Part shown: positions 10,856 to 21,945 of the stretch, piece after piece | Layout: each line of letters starts with the position of its first letter | Numbering within the stretch: the first letter of the stretch is position 1 | Program-made: the position numbers and the translations under genes | Notes under the pieces: model-generated | Told to the model about the DNA's origin: nothing | Databases searched by the model: none | What the model saw: only the letters and a program-made list of their open reading frames with translations | DNA from: Nepenthes gracilis | Taxonomy: Eukaryota > Streptophyta > Magnoliopsida > Caryophyllales > Nepenthaceae | Assembly: GCA_033239525.1 (NCBI GenBank) | Contig: BSYO01000016.1 | Coordinates: 6,645,045 to 6,709,044, forward strand | Direction of reading: 5' to 3' | DNA length: 64,000 nucleotides

Positions 10856-11035
10856 CCGAGTTTTAGTGTGACCTCTAGGATCCGACCTCTTGGGCCGCTC
10901 GGTCGCAACCGAATTTTTAGCATAACCTCTAGGGTCCGACCCCTTGGGCCGCTCGGTCACAGCCGAGTTTTTGTTGCCTAACCTCTAGGGTTCGACCGCC
11001 AGGGCGGCTCGGTTGGCGCCCGAGTTTTTGTTTGT
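10856..11035 (-). repeat. Tat-1 3' tandem repeats (about 54-56 bp, 3 copies)
   Basis: Copies start with CCTCT(A)GG at 10872, 10926 and 10982, each followed by a CCGACC-like box, GGGCCGCTCGG and CCGAGTTTTT. They lie between the end of integrase and the missing 3' LTR, the hypervariable 3' region known for Tat elements. The core is shared with the Tat-3 repeats at 48131-48235. Confidence 0.85.
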
Positions 11036-11052
11036 TGGGGATGACCTGCCTT

Positions 11053-12188
11053 TCACTGGTAGTATTTCCTTAGGTGAGCGGCGTTCCAAGTCCGGGGTAC
11101 CAGCTTGCCCTCTTGGGTGCGTAGCTTATAAGCTCCCCCTCGAAGGATAGCCGAGACCAAAAACTGTCCCTCCAAATTCGGTGAGAGCTTGTTTCTGTCA
11201 ACGATTTTTCCCGTGGCCTCCACTCTTCTTAGTACGAGATCCCGTACCTCGAATTGTCGCGCCTTTACTTTCTTGTTGTAATAGTAGGCCACTCGTTGCC
11301 GGTAGGCCGCTATCCTAAGCCTCGCTTGGCCGCGAACTTCTTCGAGGGCATCGAGGCTTTCCCGGAGCCTTTGGCTATTATCCGTTGCGCTGAAGCACCC
11401 AACCCTGGGGCTCGTGAGGCATACTTCTATTGGGATGACAGCTTCGACTCCGTAGCCAAGACTGAAAGGGGTTTCTCTCGTGGGCTCCCTAGGCATTGTT
11501 CTGTATGACCAGAGGACCGAGGGCAGTTCATGCACCCACGAGCCCTCGGAAGACTCCAGCTTGGTTTTCAGCCCTGGCAGATCGTGCGGTTTGTCACTTC
11601 GACCTGCCCATTGGCCTGTGGGCATGCCACTGACGTATGCACTAAGTTGATCCTTAGGCTTGCGCAGTACTTAGTGAATCGCCTTCCAGTGAACTGCGTC
11701 CCGTTGTCAGTCATGATGCACTCTGGTACCCCAAACCTGCACACAATGCTCTGCCGAAGGAACTCTGTCGCGTTTTGCTCTGTTATCCTAACTAGCAGTA
11801 CTGCTTCTACCCATTTGATGAAGTAGTCTATCCCAACAATCAAGAACTTCCTTTGTCCAGGAGCGAGGGGAAATGGTCCGAGGATGTCGAGCCCCCATTG
11901 GGCGAACGGCCACGGGGACTGCAGTGCCCGGAGATCCGTGTGGGGGCGATGATTCATATTGCTGTGAAGTTGGCAACTTTCACATTTGCACACGAAGTCA
12001 ATGGCGTCATACTTCATTGTTGGCCAGTAGTACCCTTGTCTCATGAGTTTAAAAGCTAGGTTCTTTCCTCCAACATGGGATCCGCATATTCCGAGATGTA
12101 CCTCCTGCAGGGCGTATTCGGCCTCCTCTAGGGTGAGACACCTTAGGTAAGGGGCTGAGAAACCCTGTCGATACAGCTGGCCGTCCAC
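11053..12188 (-). pseudogene. Tat-1 integrase
   Basis: The frame 11568-12188 has the HHCC zinc domain (HLGICGSHVGG, then CKCESCQ) and the catalytic triad: D in WGLDILGPF, D in IMTDNGTQF and E in ANGQVEVTNRTI. All three acidic residues are kept. A frameshift near 11600 moves the reading to 11053-11625, which holds the C-terminal part (VLWSYRTMPREPTRETPFSL, NKLSPNLEGQFLV, HLRKYYQ). The enzyme inserts element cDNA into chromosomes. Apart from the shift it looks close to functional, so this is a younger copy than the neighbours. Confidence 0.9.
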
Positions 12189-12314
12189 GATCGTGTACTA
12201 GCCCGCCATCTTCTTTACCTTCTTGGCCTCGTTTGGGTCCTCGGGCAGCGAGCTGTCCGACAAGAACTTCAGGTAGGGAGTCATCCAGGTGCTCCCGTCC
12301 GTGACTTGCATTAT

Positions 12315-12760
12315 CTACTGCTCGGGGTCTTCAATGCTGCGCCTGCCCAGGACTTCTCGCATCCCCCTAGCGTATTGTTCAGGATCCCCTGAAGCCGCGG
12401 CTCGCGCGAGTGTGTCGGCCTTGGCGTTTTCCTCCCGCGGGATGTGGATGAACTCGGCCGTCTTAAAACCCACGATCATGCCCTTAACCTTTAAAAGGTA
12501 CCTGACAAATCGCCTCGTTGTTGACGCGAAGCTTCCATGACTCCGATTGATGACCAACTCTGAGTCACTGTAGATGATCAGTTCTTTAGCCGAGCATTCC
12601 TTGGCCAGTTGGAGTCCAGCCAGCAAAGCCTCGTATTTTGCGACGTTGTTTGTGGCCGAGAACCCAGAGTTAGCGAGTACTTTATCTCTAATCCCTCGGG
12701 TGTGCGCAAGACGATCCCTGCTCCGCAACAATCCTTCACGGAGGAGCCGTCCACGTGCAA
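12315..12760 (-). pseudogene. Tat-1 archaeal-type RNase H (aRH)
   Basis: Two overlapping frames give the domain. 12578-12760 begins HVDGSSVKDCCGAGIVLRTP with the first catalytic Asp. 12315-12731 continues with NNVAKYEALLAGLQLAKEC (catalytic Glu) and YSDSELVINRSHGSF (catalytic Asp), then IPREENAKADTLARAA. This additional RNase H is the hallmark of the Tat clade. One frameshift separates the halves. About 130 bp of linker to the integrase follow. Confidence 0.88.
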
Positions 12761-12799
12761 GGTCTAAGCAGACGCCCTGCTGAACTCTTCCACTGTAGC

Positions 12800-14025
12800 C
12801 TGGTCCTCGTCGTGATTGGGCGGCGCCGTTGTCTCAACGAGGAAATCCGCGAGCCCTGCCCCCTTTAAAGCTGGCCTTGGACGGAACTCTATGTCGAATT
12901 GTCCGAGCTCAATGGCCTACTTGATCAGCCGACCGGAGATCTCTGGTCTCTGCAAGATGGCCCTTAGTGGCTGGTCCGTCAGGACTACTATTTTGTGCGC
13001 CTGAAAGTACGGCCTGAGCCTCCTCGCGGAATAGACCAGTGCTAAGGCCACCCTCTCCGTGAGGGGATATCTGGTCTCGGCGACCGCGAGAGTCTTGCTG
13101 ACGTAATACACGGGCTGTTACTTGCCATGCTGTTCTCGTACTAATGCTGAACTCAGTGCTGTGTCGGATACGAAGAGGTACAAGTATAGCTCCTCGCCAT
13201 GCTGAGGAGAAGCTAAGAGGGGCGAACTCGAGAGGTAGCTCTTGAGTCCTTGGAATGCCTCCTCGCAGTCATCACTCCACTGGAAGTCCCGAGATTTTGT
13301 CCCTTTGAGGGCTTTGAAGAATGACAGTGCTTCTCCAGCCGACTTTGCTAGGAAACGGGATAGGGCGGCCACTCGCCCGGTAAGCTGCTGAACTTCCCTC
13401 ACCATTCGCGGGGACCGCATGTCTAGAATCGCTTGGATCTTTTCTGGATTTGCCTCGATTCCCCGATGCGATATGATATAGCCCAAGAATTTTCCCAAGG
13501 TGACACCGAAAGTGCACTTACTGGGATTGAGCTTCATCCCGTGGGCCCTGAGCACGTGGAAGGTCTCGGCCAAATCTCCCACATGGTCGCCGCTTCTCCT
13601 GCTCTTGACGAGCATGTCATCAACGTACACCTCCACATTCCTGCCTATCTGTTCTTTGAACATCTTATTCATAAGTCGCTGATAGGTCGCTCCCGCATTC
13701 TTGAGGCCAAAGGGTATTACTTTGTAGCAATATGTCCCTTGGTCTGTCATGAATGATGTGTGCTCCTCGTCTTCGGGACTTATTCTGATCTGGTTGTACC
13801 CGGAGTACGCATCCATGAAGCTTAGGAGCTTATGGCCGGACGTCGAGTCCACGAGTTGGTCGATTCTGGGCAAGGGAAGCTGTCCTTGGGGCATGCCTTG
13901 TTGAGGTCGGTGAAGTCTACGCACATCCTCCACTTCCCGTTGCTCTTTTTTACCATGACAACGTTGGCTAACCAGTCCGAGTATTACACTTCTCAGACAA
14001 ATCCAGCGTCCAGGAGCTTCTTGAC
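12800..14025 (-). pseudogene. Tat-1 reverse transcriptase and RNase H
   Basis: The RT reading starts near 14020 (KKLLDAGFV, then SDWLANVVMVKKSNGKWRMC) and continues in 13118-13933 with SFMDAYSGYNQIRISPED, IPFGLKNAGATYQRLMNKMF and the catalytic YVDDMLVKS. The thumb/connection region (EVQQLTGRVAALSRFLAKSA) is intact. RNase H begins in LYLYLFVSDTALSSALV and goes on after a stop in 12917-13111 (VYYVSKTLAVAETRYPLTER). Catalytic motifs are kept; inactivation is by a few stops and shifts. Confidence 0.92.
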
Positions 14026-14149
14026 CTCCTCGCGGATGGCCACCAACTTCTCAGTGGAATAGTTCCTGCGCTTTTGTCTGGCCGGCTTATGCTGAGGATC
14101 GACGCCCAACTTGTGGACGATGATCTCGGGAGAGATCCCAGGCATGTCA

Positions 14150-14944
14150 CTGGGGGACCATGTGAACACGTCCGAATTCTCTCGGAGAAAGCTAATGAGT
14201 TGGTCCCTAACTGTCTCTGAGAGTGAACTCTCTATTTGGACATACTTCTCCTGATCCGTGGGATCTAGTGGAACTCGGACTACTGGCTTCCCTGGTTGAG
14301 CGTGCTGTAATGTGGCCTCGTCCTTGAGGTCGAGGTCTTCCATGGGCTGCGAAAGTGTTACTTGTGTGGTCTGAGCCAAGTAACACATCCGTCCGGTTGA
14401 CTGGTTGCCAAGGACCTCTCCTACCCCGCACGGGGTGGGGAACTTCATTTTAAGATGTGGGATGGAGGTCACTGCGTTGAATGCGGCCAAGCAAGGCCGC
14501 TCGAGGATTGTATTGTAGACCGAGGGCAGGTCCACAACGAGGAAGGTGAGGACCTTGGATGCCGTCCTCGGGTATGTTCCCTGTGGTCACCTCATTTGGA
14601 TGATACAGACGGAGGCAGCAGCTCATTGTCGGTCACCAGAGTGGCCCTTCTGGTGCCTTCATTCGATTTTTCTTAAGCCCTAATTTGAAGTAAGCATCAA
14701 GATACAGTAAATTGCGGGAGTTTCCATTATCAACAAACACTCGTCTCATCTGGTAGTTATTTGCTCCATCAGAAACGAGTGCGGTTACAACCAGGGGATC
14801 GGAGTGGGGAGAAGTTACATGATCTAAGTCTCTATTGCTAGAACAGATAACATCATCTTCACTCTCAAGCCCCGTCCTCGGCCTCTTTGTTGCCGCAAGC
14901 TCACGTCCATCTCCTCCTGCTGGCCGGCAGGAAATCATGTTCAC
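14150..14944 (-). pseudogene. Tat-1 protease and linker
   Basis: 14633-14944 reads PHSDPLVVTALVSDGANNY and then MRRVFVDNGNSRNLLYLDAY, matching the Tat protease motif VDNGSSADILY, with the catalytic D kept. Frame 13993-14535 continues (DLPSVYNTILERPCLAAFNA, YNxILGRP-type motif) towards the RT. The protease would release Gag and Pol proteins. The frameshift between the two frames lies near 14600. Confidence 0.82.
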
Positions 14945-16518
14945 GACCCCCCCGCAGCCACTCAGTTCCTGGGGGGTTCAGCGTCTCCACCATCCTCAGG
15001 CCCTGAGGTTTGTCCTGGTCTCTGGAGGAAACGGTTGAGGTGACCCCTCCTGATGAGCTCCTCAATCTCCTTCTGCAGAGTCCTGCAGTCCTCCGTGTTG
15101 TGACCCCCGGAGCGGTGGGAGTCGCAATATTTCGATTGGTCCCCACCGTCTGGGTTCTTCAGTGGTTTGGGCAACTTCAGGAACTTCTCTCCCCGGATCT
15201 GCATGAAGACAATGGTGCAGGAGTAGTTCAGCGGTGTGAGATGTATAGGCTGCGGCTCTCTCCGAGAGCTCGCGACCCTTGTGCTCCTTCTTTGATGTCT
15301 GAGGACCTTGGTAATCCCCAGCCTTCCTTTTGCCCTCCACGGCCTTCTGCTGAGGGAGCTCGTCCCTCTCTGGCCTTTTGGCGTCATTGGCCTCTTCGGC
15401 TGCGATGTAAGCTCTGGCCACAGACTCAGCCTCTACGAAGGTCTGCGAGCCTTTATGAATGAGGTGCTTGAAGAAAGCACCCCCTTCGAGGGCTGAGAGG
15501 AAGGCGTTCAGTTTGACCTCGTTGGTCAGTCTTGGGATCTGCCTGGCCTCATCTACAAACCGCGCCAGGAATCCCCGCAGGCTCTCCTTGGCCCCCTTCT
15601 TGATTCGAGTGAGGTGCCAGGGCTGCTTCTCTACCCTCCTGCTGGAGGCGAACTGGGACAGGAAGGCCGTCGCCAGATCTCCAAAATCGCGGATGGAGTC
15701 CGCAGGCATCCCATAAAACCATATCCGCGCATCCCCCTTCAAAGTCAGAGGGAAGCACTGGCACATGGTTGTTTCGTCGAGACCCTGGAGGTTCAGGTGC
15801 TCCCTGAAATTATTTAGGTGGTCCATAGGATCACTACTGCCGTCATATACCTCCAGGTTGGGCATTTTGAACTTCGGGGGGAGCGTCCTCGTCCTGATCT
15901 CCGTGGAAAACGGAGACTGGAGCGCATTAGCCCTCCTCCGCTGCTCTCTCGCAGCACCAGATTCCATCCTCTTTCCGGCCTGCTGTCCATTCGAGGTGGG
16001 GCAGCCGCCCTCCTCTGGTTCAGGTAGTGCCTTACCTCGTAAGGCTCTCAACCGCTGTGGCGCAATGGGCGTGCAAGGCTCCTCTCGAGGAGCATCTCGT
16101 GGAACCGCCTCCCGATCGTCGTGCTCGCGCGGGTTCCGTTGGGCTCCGAGTGGCGCCTCTCGGGGCTCGTTTCGGACCAGGGTCCGGTTGGTCCTCCACT
16201 CTCCGCGGTGCTCGCCGGGCCGAGGCCACGGGTCCTCGGGTTATCACGCCCATTTGGGAGGCCTTTGCGGCGACTGTCGCCTCTGTTTCCTCCCTGCGAT
16301 GCCTCAGCTTGGGAGGCTCTGTCAGGAACTCCCGGCTTGAGCTAATCGATTTTGGAACAAAGGGCAACAAAGGCCTGCGACATGCCGTCTACCTTGGCCG
16401 CCAAGCCCCTCATCACTGGGTCAGGGTGATCCTCAACTCTAGCACGGGGGTTAGCGCTGCCGCCTTGTGAGGCCACCTCTTTGGGGGCTGCGCTTGCTTG
16501 TGCCATTGTGTTCACCAT
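14901..16518 (-). pseudogene. Tat-1 gag
   Basis: The start at 16518 (MVNTMAQASAAPKEVASQ) matches the gag start of Tat-2 (MVNTRAQASISARDVASL). A stop follows near 16345. The long frame 15062-16051 holds the gag domain: FSTEIRTRTLPPKFKMPNL, YDGSSDPMDHLNNFREHL, MCQCFPLTLKGDARIWFY, FLSQFASSRRVEKQPWHL. The zinc knuckle YCDSHRSGGHNTEDC (C-x2-H-x4-H-x4-C) is at about 15120 in another frame. This gives the nucleocapsid protein; it is broken by shifts near 15390 and 15060. Confidence 0.92.
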
Positions 16519-16585
16519 TTTGGGATTTGAAGCTTGTGTTGTTGTGTACTTCTGAAAAGTGTGAAAAGCAGACTTTCAGTCGCTT

Positions 16586-16601
16586 CCCATAGACGGTGCC
16601 A
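16586..16601 (-). promoter_or_regulatory. Tat-1 primer-binding site
   Basis: The complement reads TGGCACCGTCTATGGG, one base from the LTR. The same TGGCRCCGT start is seen in Tat-2 and Tat-3; TGGCGCCGTTG fits the 3' end of plant tRNA-Asp, so that tRNA is the likely primer. Confidence 0.82.
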
Positions 16602-16602
16602 A

Positions 16603-17457
16603 TGTTGCGTCCGGTGAATCTGGCCGTACATCAGTCAAAGCGCGAGCGGCTTTCTAAGCGTCCGGACGGACAGATAGGAGCAACACAAAATAAACAGAAC
16701 TCGAACAGAGAAAGAGAGGTATGGGGACAATGGGAGAACACGTTGGTTTACGTGGAAAACCCCTTAATCTAACAAGGGGTGAAAAAACCAGGTAGCGGAT
16801 GAGCAGTCCGAGAAATCTCACTATAATGATAAAAAGGTACAAAGGATGCCCGGGAAGCTATTCGCCTTCTCATGGTATTACAGCGTAAGGAAAACAGATT
16901 TCTCCCCTCACTCTTTTCTCTTTGCCTTGGTTTTCTCTTGAGGATTCTTGCTCGAGTGTCAATAGAAGGATTCAGAATCAGGACCCTTTCTCAATTGCTG
17001 AAATTGGGTATTTATAATAAACGTGATGCCGTAAGGGAGACGACACGTGGCGCTGGCGTGTCAGGGCTGCCTGCCACCATCGCCACTATCTGAGTGCAGG
17101 TGCGGCGACGGGGGGGACACATGTCGCGGTTTGCAGATCTGGCCTTCAGTGCATGGCTGCAGTGCAGCGCGGCGCGCGAGTTGGTCGCTCGTTTTCGTTG
17201 CGGTCTTGGCGCGCTGCAAGTCATCTGAAGCTGCAGATTCTTGGCTATTTTAGCTTTTCTCAGTAGTCCTCGTCCTTGATGGGCCATAGCATCCTCTCGA
17301 CTACCAGCGTCTTTGTCGTTTAATCCCGATTCTTAGTCTGTCTCGGAAATGGGCTAGTCATTTGAGGCGATTGATTTGTGGGCCTTTTAGCAAATTTTCT
17401 CTTATGATCCTTTGGGCCTGTGATTGCAATCTGGGCCTTGGGTTCCAGGACCCATCA
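16603..17457 (-). repeat. Tat-1 5' LTR
   Basis: 855 bp, TGTTGCGTCC...ACCCATCA on the plus strand, with TG/CA ends on both strands. It begins one base after the PBS. The complement of 17007-17016 is TATAAATACC, a likely promoter. No second copy of this LTR is in the window. Confidence 0.85.
17007..17016 (-). promoter_or_regulatory. TATA box of the Tat-1 LTR
   Basis: TATAAATACC on the minus strand, about 400 bp before the LTR end, in the position expected for the element promoter. Confidence 0.55.
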
Positions 17458-17463
17458 ATAGTT

Positions 17464-17702
17464 TTAAAAGTAATGAGTTTAAAAGCAAAATGTTAGCATT
17501 ATATTCAGGGGGCATTTTTTTAAAAGTAAAAGATTAATGAGTACTGATTAATTATTTTTTATATAGTTATTAAAACTATATCAGTAATTTGATTTTATAA
17601 TTATTGATTTTATAATTAGGCATTCATTAAAATAAATATTTTTATTTTTGTTACAGCATAATAAACACTGTTTGTGAATATAATATATAATATTAAGTAG
17701 AA

Positions 17703-17737
<35 letters not shown>

Positions 17738-19190
17738 AAGGAAACATGAAACAAGTAAAGAAAAGAAGAAAGAAGGGAAGGCAGAAGAAGAAGGAAGAGA
17801 GGATCGGCGAGGGTTGTAGCAGCGAGGAGATCCACGCTCGGAATGGAAGCCAACGAAACCTAGAACGACACTTCGTTATCTAAGGAATGCGGTGGTGTGA
17901 AGGAAGGGGAGGCGCGCACAAGCCGAATCGAAGTAAAACCGTCGCCGTCGCCGTCGCCGGAAGAGAATCAAGAAATTAAGGCACGTAAATTCGTCCTTTC
18001 TTCTTATCGACGTTATTCCCTCGCTTGCATGTCTTGATTTTAAGGAAAATTGGCCGAACTTTTGGGTGATGTAAAAATTTGGGGAAAAATAGAAAAACAG
18101 AGCCGTTGGCTCTGTGCGGTGGGGAATGGGTTTTCTGAATGGCTCACGAAGAACTGGGGTGTGGAAATTTTGTATATATGTGTGTGTTTGTGTATAGATT
18201 GGCGTGTGTATATACGGGATGACGTAGTTGTACGGAAAAATAATAATAATAAAATAAAAATGAAAATACATGTGTCTGGCAGTGGGAGGGTGGGCGTATG
18301 TTGTACGTATATAGACGGAGGTATGTGTACGTATACGGATACGGATTTATTAATTATTTAAAATAATTAAAAAGTGAAATTAATGAAGGGATTTTAATAT
18401 ATCTAGCCATTAATATTATATCAGCAAATTGATTTTGTAATTTGATAGTCTTTTAATTTCCAGTCAATACAAGCATCTTTGCCATTAATATCAAATCAGT
18501 TTTTTAATTTCGTAATCTTTGACCATATATTTCAATTCCCGGTCTCCTCTCCCTCCCTCTGTCAGTGTACCGTTAACTTGTATTTGCCAAACCATTGGCA
18601 ACTTCATTCCAGAATCCACTCACCTACTTCAAACTGAAAGCTTCAGAAGTTTTCCTCTCAATCTGCAAGCGATTTTCTTTCACGGCTCATTTCGTTCCAT
18701 GATTCCTTTTCAATTACCAGTCTCCCACTTTCTTCTCTCTCCCTCTTAGTCTGCGGTTACGGAGCTTCAAATCCTTGCTTCAAAATCTCTTTTCAGTTTT
18801 CCTCTCAATCTGCAATTGATTTTCTTTTCTCTGCGTCGGAGTAACGTTGCAAAGCCGGCTTCTGTTTTTCTCCTTAAACGGGCCTCCCATCACTGCACTT
18901 CCTTCTTTCTGCAGCAGCAGAAAGATGTGTTATGTTAACATGGCCTTGCATCAGATTGGTGTTCCTGTGAAGCACATAAAAAGGATGGGTCAGGATGATA
19001 ACTTCTGGATCAGTGGAGTAACTGGTTCCTGTGGTCCGTGCTCTGAAATTTATTATGATTTTCATCCTCTGAGAGGTTATTCAGATGTATGTATATTTAC
19101 ATGATTTGAGGTCATTCATAGATACTCTTCTGTTTGTCCCTTTGACCATTCTTGGTGATCAGAGTCTTGACTTACAGCACTTAAATTTCT
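17464..19190 (+). repeat. segmental duplication, copy 1
   Basis: This block matches 35226-36916 almost base for base, including the non-coding lead, the (TAA)n run, a GC-rich stretch at 17880-17970 and the first alanyl-tRNA synthetase exon. Small differences include a longer GTCGCC run here (17941-17958) and a shorter TAA run. The match ends inside the intron after that exon. Confidence 0.93.
17705..17735. repeat. (TAA)n microsatellite
   Basis: About ten TAA units inside copy 1 of the duplication; copy 2 has about sixteen. Confidence 0.95.
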
Positions 19191-19689
19191 TTTTCTTGTA
19201 CGTATCCATTTTGCAGGATCTAGGGGATGATAGTAGATTTATAGAATTCTACAATCTGGTCTTCATGCAATACAATAAAAAAGAGGACGGGTCACTTGAG
19301 CCTCTAAAACAAAGGAATATAGATACTGGTCTTGGCCTTGAACGGATGGCTCGAATCCTTCAGAAGGTATTAGCTCCACCAACAACATCTCTTCCTGTGA
19401 AGTAAGTTAAAGCTTCATTAGACATCAAGTATTGAATTTATGGGGTCTGGGCAACCGCAACATGCTTCTCCAAGCAAAATGCATCTGCTTGGCCTTCAAG
19501 GATGTTATAAACTTGATTGTTTTATCTTTATTTTTGTCATTCTAAGTAATTTATGAGTTGGCAAATCTTTTCTTGCAGGTTCCTAATAATTATGAAACAG
19601 ATTTGATTTATCCAATAATCAAGAGGCCATCAGTATTAGCAAATGTTTCCTATGCTCTTGGTGATGATTCCACGAAGCTGAAATTTAAA
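18925..19689 (+). pseudogene. alanyl-tRNA synthetase fragment (organellar type), copy 1
   Basis: Three exons with GT-AG introns are readable. Exon 18925-19086 has [20 protein letters not shown] and [19 protein letters not shown]. Exon 19217-19366 has [20 protein letters not shown] and [22 protein letters not shown] text. Exon 19579-19689 has PNNYETDLIYPII and LANVSYAL. These are class II catalytic-core motifs of plant chloroplast/mitochondrial AlaRS. The N-terminal half of the core and everything after are missing, so this cannot charge tRNA-Ala. A frame from 18847 adds a transit-peptide-like lead ([19 protein letters not shown]), perhaps the original first exon fused to an internal one. Introns are kept, so it is a DNA-level copy and not retroposed. 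Confidence 0.88.
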
Positions 19690-21030
19690 GTATGTCATGA
19701 ACATTTCTTTTTTTTTTGTTTTTTGGGCAAACATTAGTCTTTTCAATACTTTATTGAAAAGTATGTCATAAACTGAAAGCGAATGTTGTTTGCTGATTCC
19801 ATGCAGCAGCAACACCTATCGGGTTAGCCATCGTTATTTTTTATTTTGTATAAATTATGGTTGAATTTGTTTTTATTTTTAATTTCCTGAATTACACGTA
19901 TAAATTATGATTTTGTATAAAAAGTTGCTAAATCATTCTTTGATGGATTTGTTGTAGCTATGCCTGAGTAGCTGCTTGCCATTGTTAGAATTGCTCATCC
20001 ATGTTTCCGGTTCTTTTCTTAGAAAAAGTGAAAACTGAAGTAAAATTGAATATGGAAGGATTAGGATTCGTGCCTGAGTAAAGAGAAGTGACTACGATAC
20101 CAATTGTTAGATACTAATTAGGATTACTACAGGTTCTGTTATTATCTAAGAAAGTTCTTCTAACTTCCTGCACTTTGACTCTTAAAATTCTAAGAAGTGG
20201 ATTCTATATCATCTAAGTACTAGAGTTGGAAAGATTAGTCGTAACATTGTTCACTAGTTTATTTTGTATAGATTCAGGTTTCCGCTTCTGTTTTTATAGA
20301 GGTCGGTATAATATAATCTAACCAACCACTTTGTGACTGCATTGCCATTCATCGTCTTGCTAAAGTTGGAAGCCATTGCCTTTCTTATTTCTTCTCTCTC
20401 AATGTGACTTGCCTATGAAGAGAACTATTTGGTGCCTAGTGGGGGGTATGGAAGCTGTAAATGCTTTCTTTCATAAGAAAGATCAAGGGTTTAGTTCTTA
20501 TTGATTGTGTATGTGAGGGTTTTCTTGCTAGTTAAAAGAAATCTAGAGAGTGAGAACTTTGTTACAAGATTTAAAATTTTAACTAAATAGTAAAATTGTT
20601 TCATTCTGACATATTGAATATTTATTTAAATCATAAAAGTTGTTTTTAATATTATGAAGGGTAAGATGGCATGCCTTTAATCCTCTCTACAACCAATAAA
20701 CTTATAATTTTTGTAATCTTGGATATGGAACTGCCACCAATCACAAAAAGTCTAGAGATCAACTTTGATCCCATGTGAGGGAATTAAATCCTCATCCTTG
20801 AACTAGAAATAAATTATCCAATATATCAATGAAATTATATTATTAATACATGAATAGAATCGAAATAATAGGTGTTAATGTGTTGGCATATATTCTGCAA
20901 AAGAATGATAAAAAACAAAGGTAACCTCATCTTAGGTTAAAAATAAACTAAAGTTAAAATATTATTCAAGTAGTGATCATATTTGTTTTCACTTATACTT
21001 ATCTTGTTTTAGTTCAAGCAGTAAATAGAC
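19690..21030. other. non-coding, AT-rich; possible LTR trace near 20105
   Basis: No further AlaRS exon is visible. At 20096-20110 GATACCAATTGTTAG could be a minus-strand PBS (complement TGGTATC) beside a TGTTAG LTR start, but the rest of such an element is not found. Otherwise nothing recognised. Confidence 0.4.
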
Positions 21031-21875
21031 TGTACTAAATATCAATTTCTAGACGGTCAACACTTCCGTTGACAGGAGAAACAGCCAGTAGACCGGCTAA
21101 GGCCCAAGACGCACACGGCCTAAGCCTAAATTGGCCCATGTGTCCATCTTCGAGCCACAATGGTCATTTGTCTTAATTTCCTGCATCTCCAAAGAAGACA
21201 AGCTTCACTGTAATAGTCACCTCCAAAATTAACGCACATCCTGAGAGGAAGACACCAGAATATACGTGCGGTCTGCCGAAAATCCTAACGGTTATAAAAC
21301 GCAAAAGGAAGGAGATCAGTCTCTTTGACCGTTACAGCCAGAAAGGCAGTCACGCCGATACAGGAAAGACAATGATCCCGAATAGAGCGCGGGCATCAAG
21401 CCCCTTTGCATAAGGAAGATAGCACAGGGCCATGACGATAAAAGGCCATGGAAGCTCCCTTCAAAGGTATGCTTTCAATCACGCCTTCTCTTACCAACAA
21501 AAGCTTTCAAGTAATTACAAAGCTTTTAGATACTCGAGCATCCCAACTCTCTCTCTCTCTGCTACTAGTTACCAACGAACTCAGTACTTAGAAAATTTGC
21601 TCCTCACGAGCCATAACAATAAAGCCACTCTCTCTACGAGTGCACTCTTTCACTTGCAAATACACTCTCTACATCCATTGCATCCACCTTCTATTCTCAG
21701 AAGGCCGATTATTGACTTGAATATCGAAGTATTTTCGGTAGGATTAAAGTCCTCTGTTACCTAACCTCTTATTTAAAGTTGTGGTGTGCAGGATTCAAAG
21801 CTCAGAGAACGGAGATCGAAACTCGACAGACTATTTGACCCGAATCTATTCAAAATTTGGATTCAAGACGCATCA
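21031..21875 (+). repeat. Tat-2 5' LTR (start approximate)
   Basis: It ends ...ACGCATCA one base before the PBS. The start is only inferred from a TG dinucleotide. TATAAAA at 21293-21299 is the likely promoter; a CT-rich stretch follows at 21548-21561. Confidence 0.6.
21293..21299 (+). promoter_or_regulatory. TATA box of the Tat-2 LTR
   Basis: GTTATAAAACG, the only good TATA match in this LTR, about 580 bp before its end. Confidence 0.5.
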
Positions 21876-21876
21876 T

Positions 21877-21895
21877 TGGCACCGTTTGTAGGAAG
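21877..21895 (+). promoter_or_regulatory. Tat-2 primer-binding site
   Basis: TGGCACCGTTTGTAGGAAG, the same type as in Tat-1 and Tat-3, one base after the LTR end. Confidence 0.85.
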
Positions 21896-21945
21896 CTAAC
21901 AAAAAGACAACCACTTTCATCTTTAAAGTCAATCCCATCAATCAA

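Larger units (their letters stand above)
10856..17457 (-). mobile_element. Tat-1: Ty3/gypsy Tat-lineage element, 3' LTR lost
   Basis: From right to left on the minus strand: LTR, PBS, gag, protease, RT, RNase H, a second archaeal-type RNase H, integrase, 3' tandem repeats. The extra RNase H between RNase H and integrase marks the Tat lineage. The codon positions are GC-rich compared with the flanking DNA. Reading frames are long but broken by several frameshifts and stops. The left end has no LTR, so a deletion removed it. Its right LTR ends 7 bp before copy 1 of the segmental duplication. Confidence 0.93.

Noticed and set aside
15010..16470. Several long plus-strand frames opposite the Tat-1 gag
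   Set aside because: They are mirror frames caused by GC-rich codons of gag on the minus strand; the minus strand carries the conserved domains.
18050..18361. Plus-strand frame of 103 codons in duplication copy 1
   Set aside because: In copy 2 the same region is shortened and the frame differs, and no motif is seen.
20096..20420. Possible copia LTR with minus-strand PBS
   Set aside because: Only a seven-base PBS match and a TG start; no partner LTR or internal domain was found.
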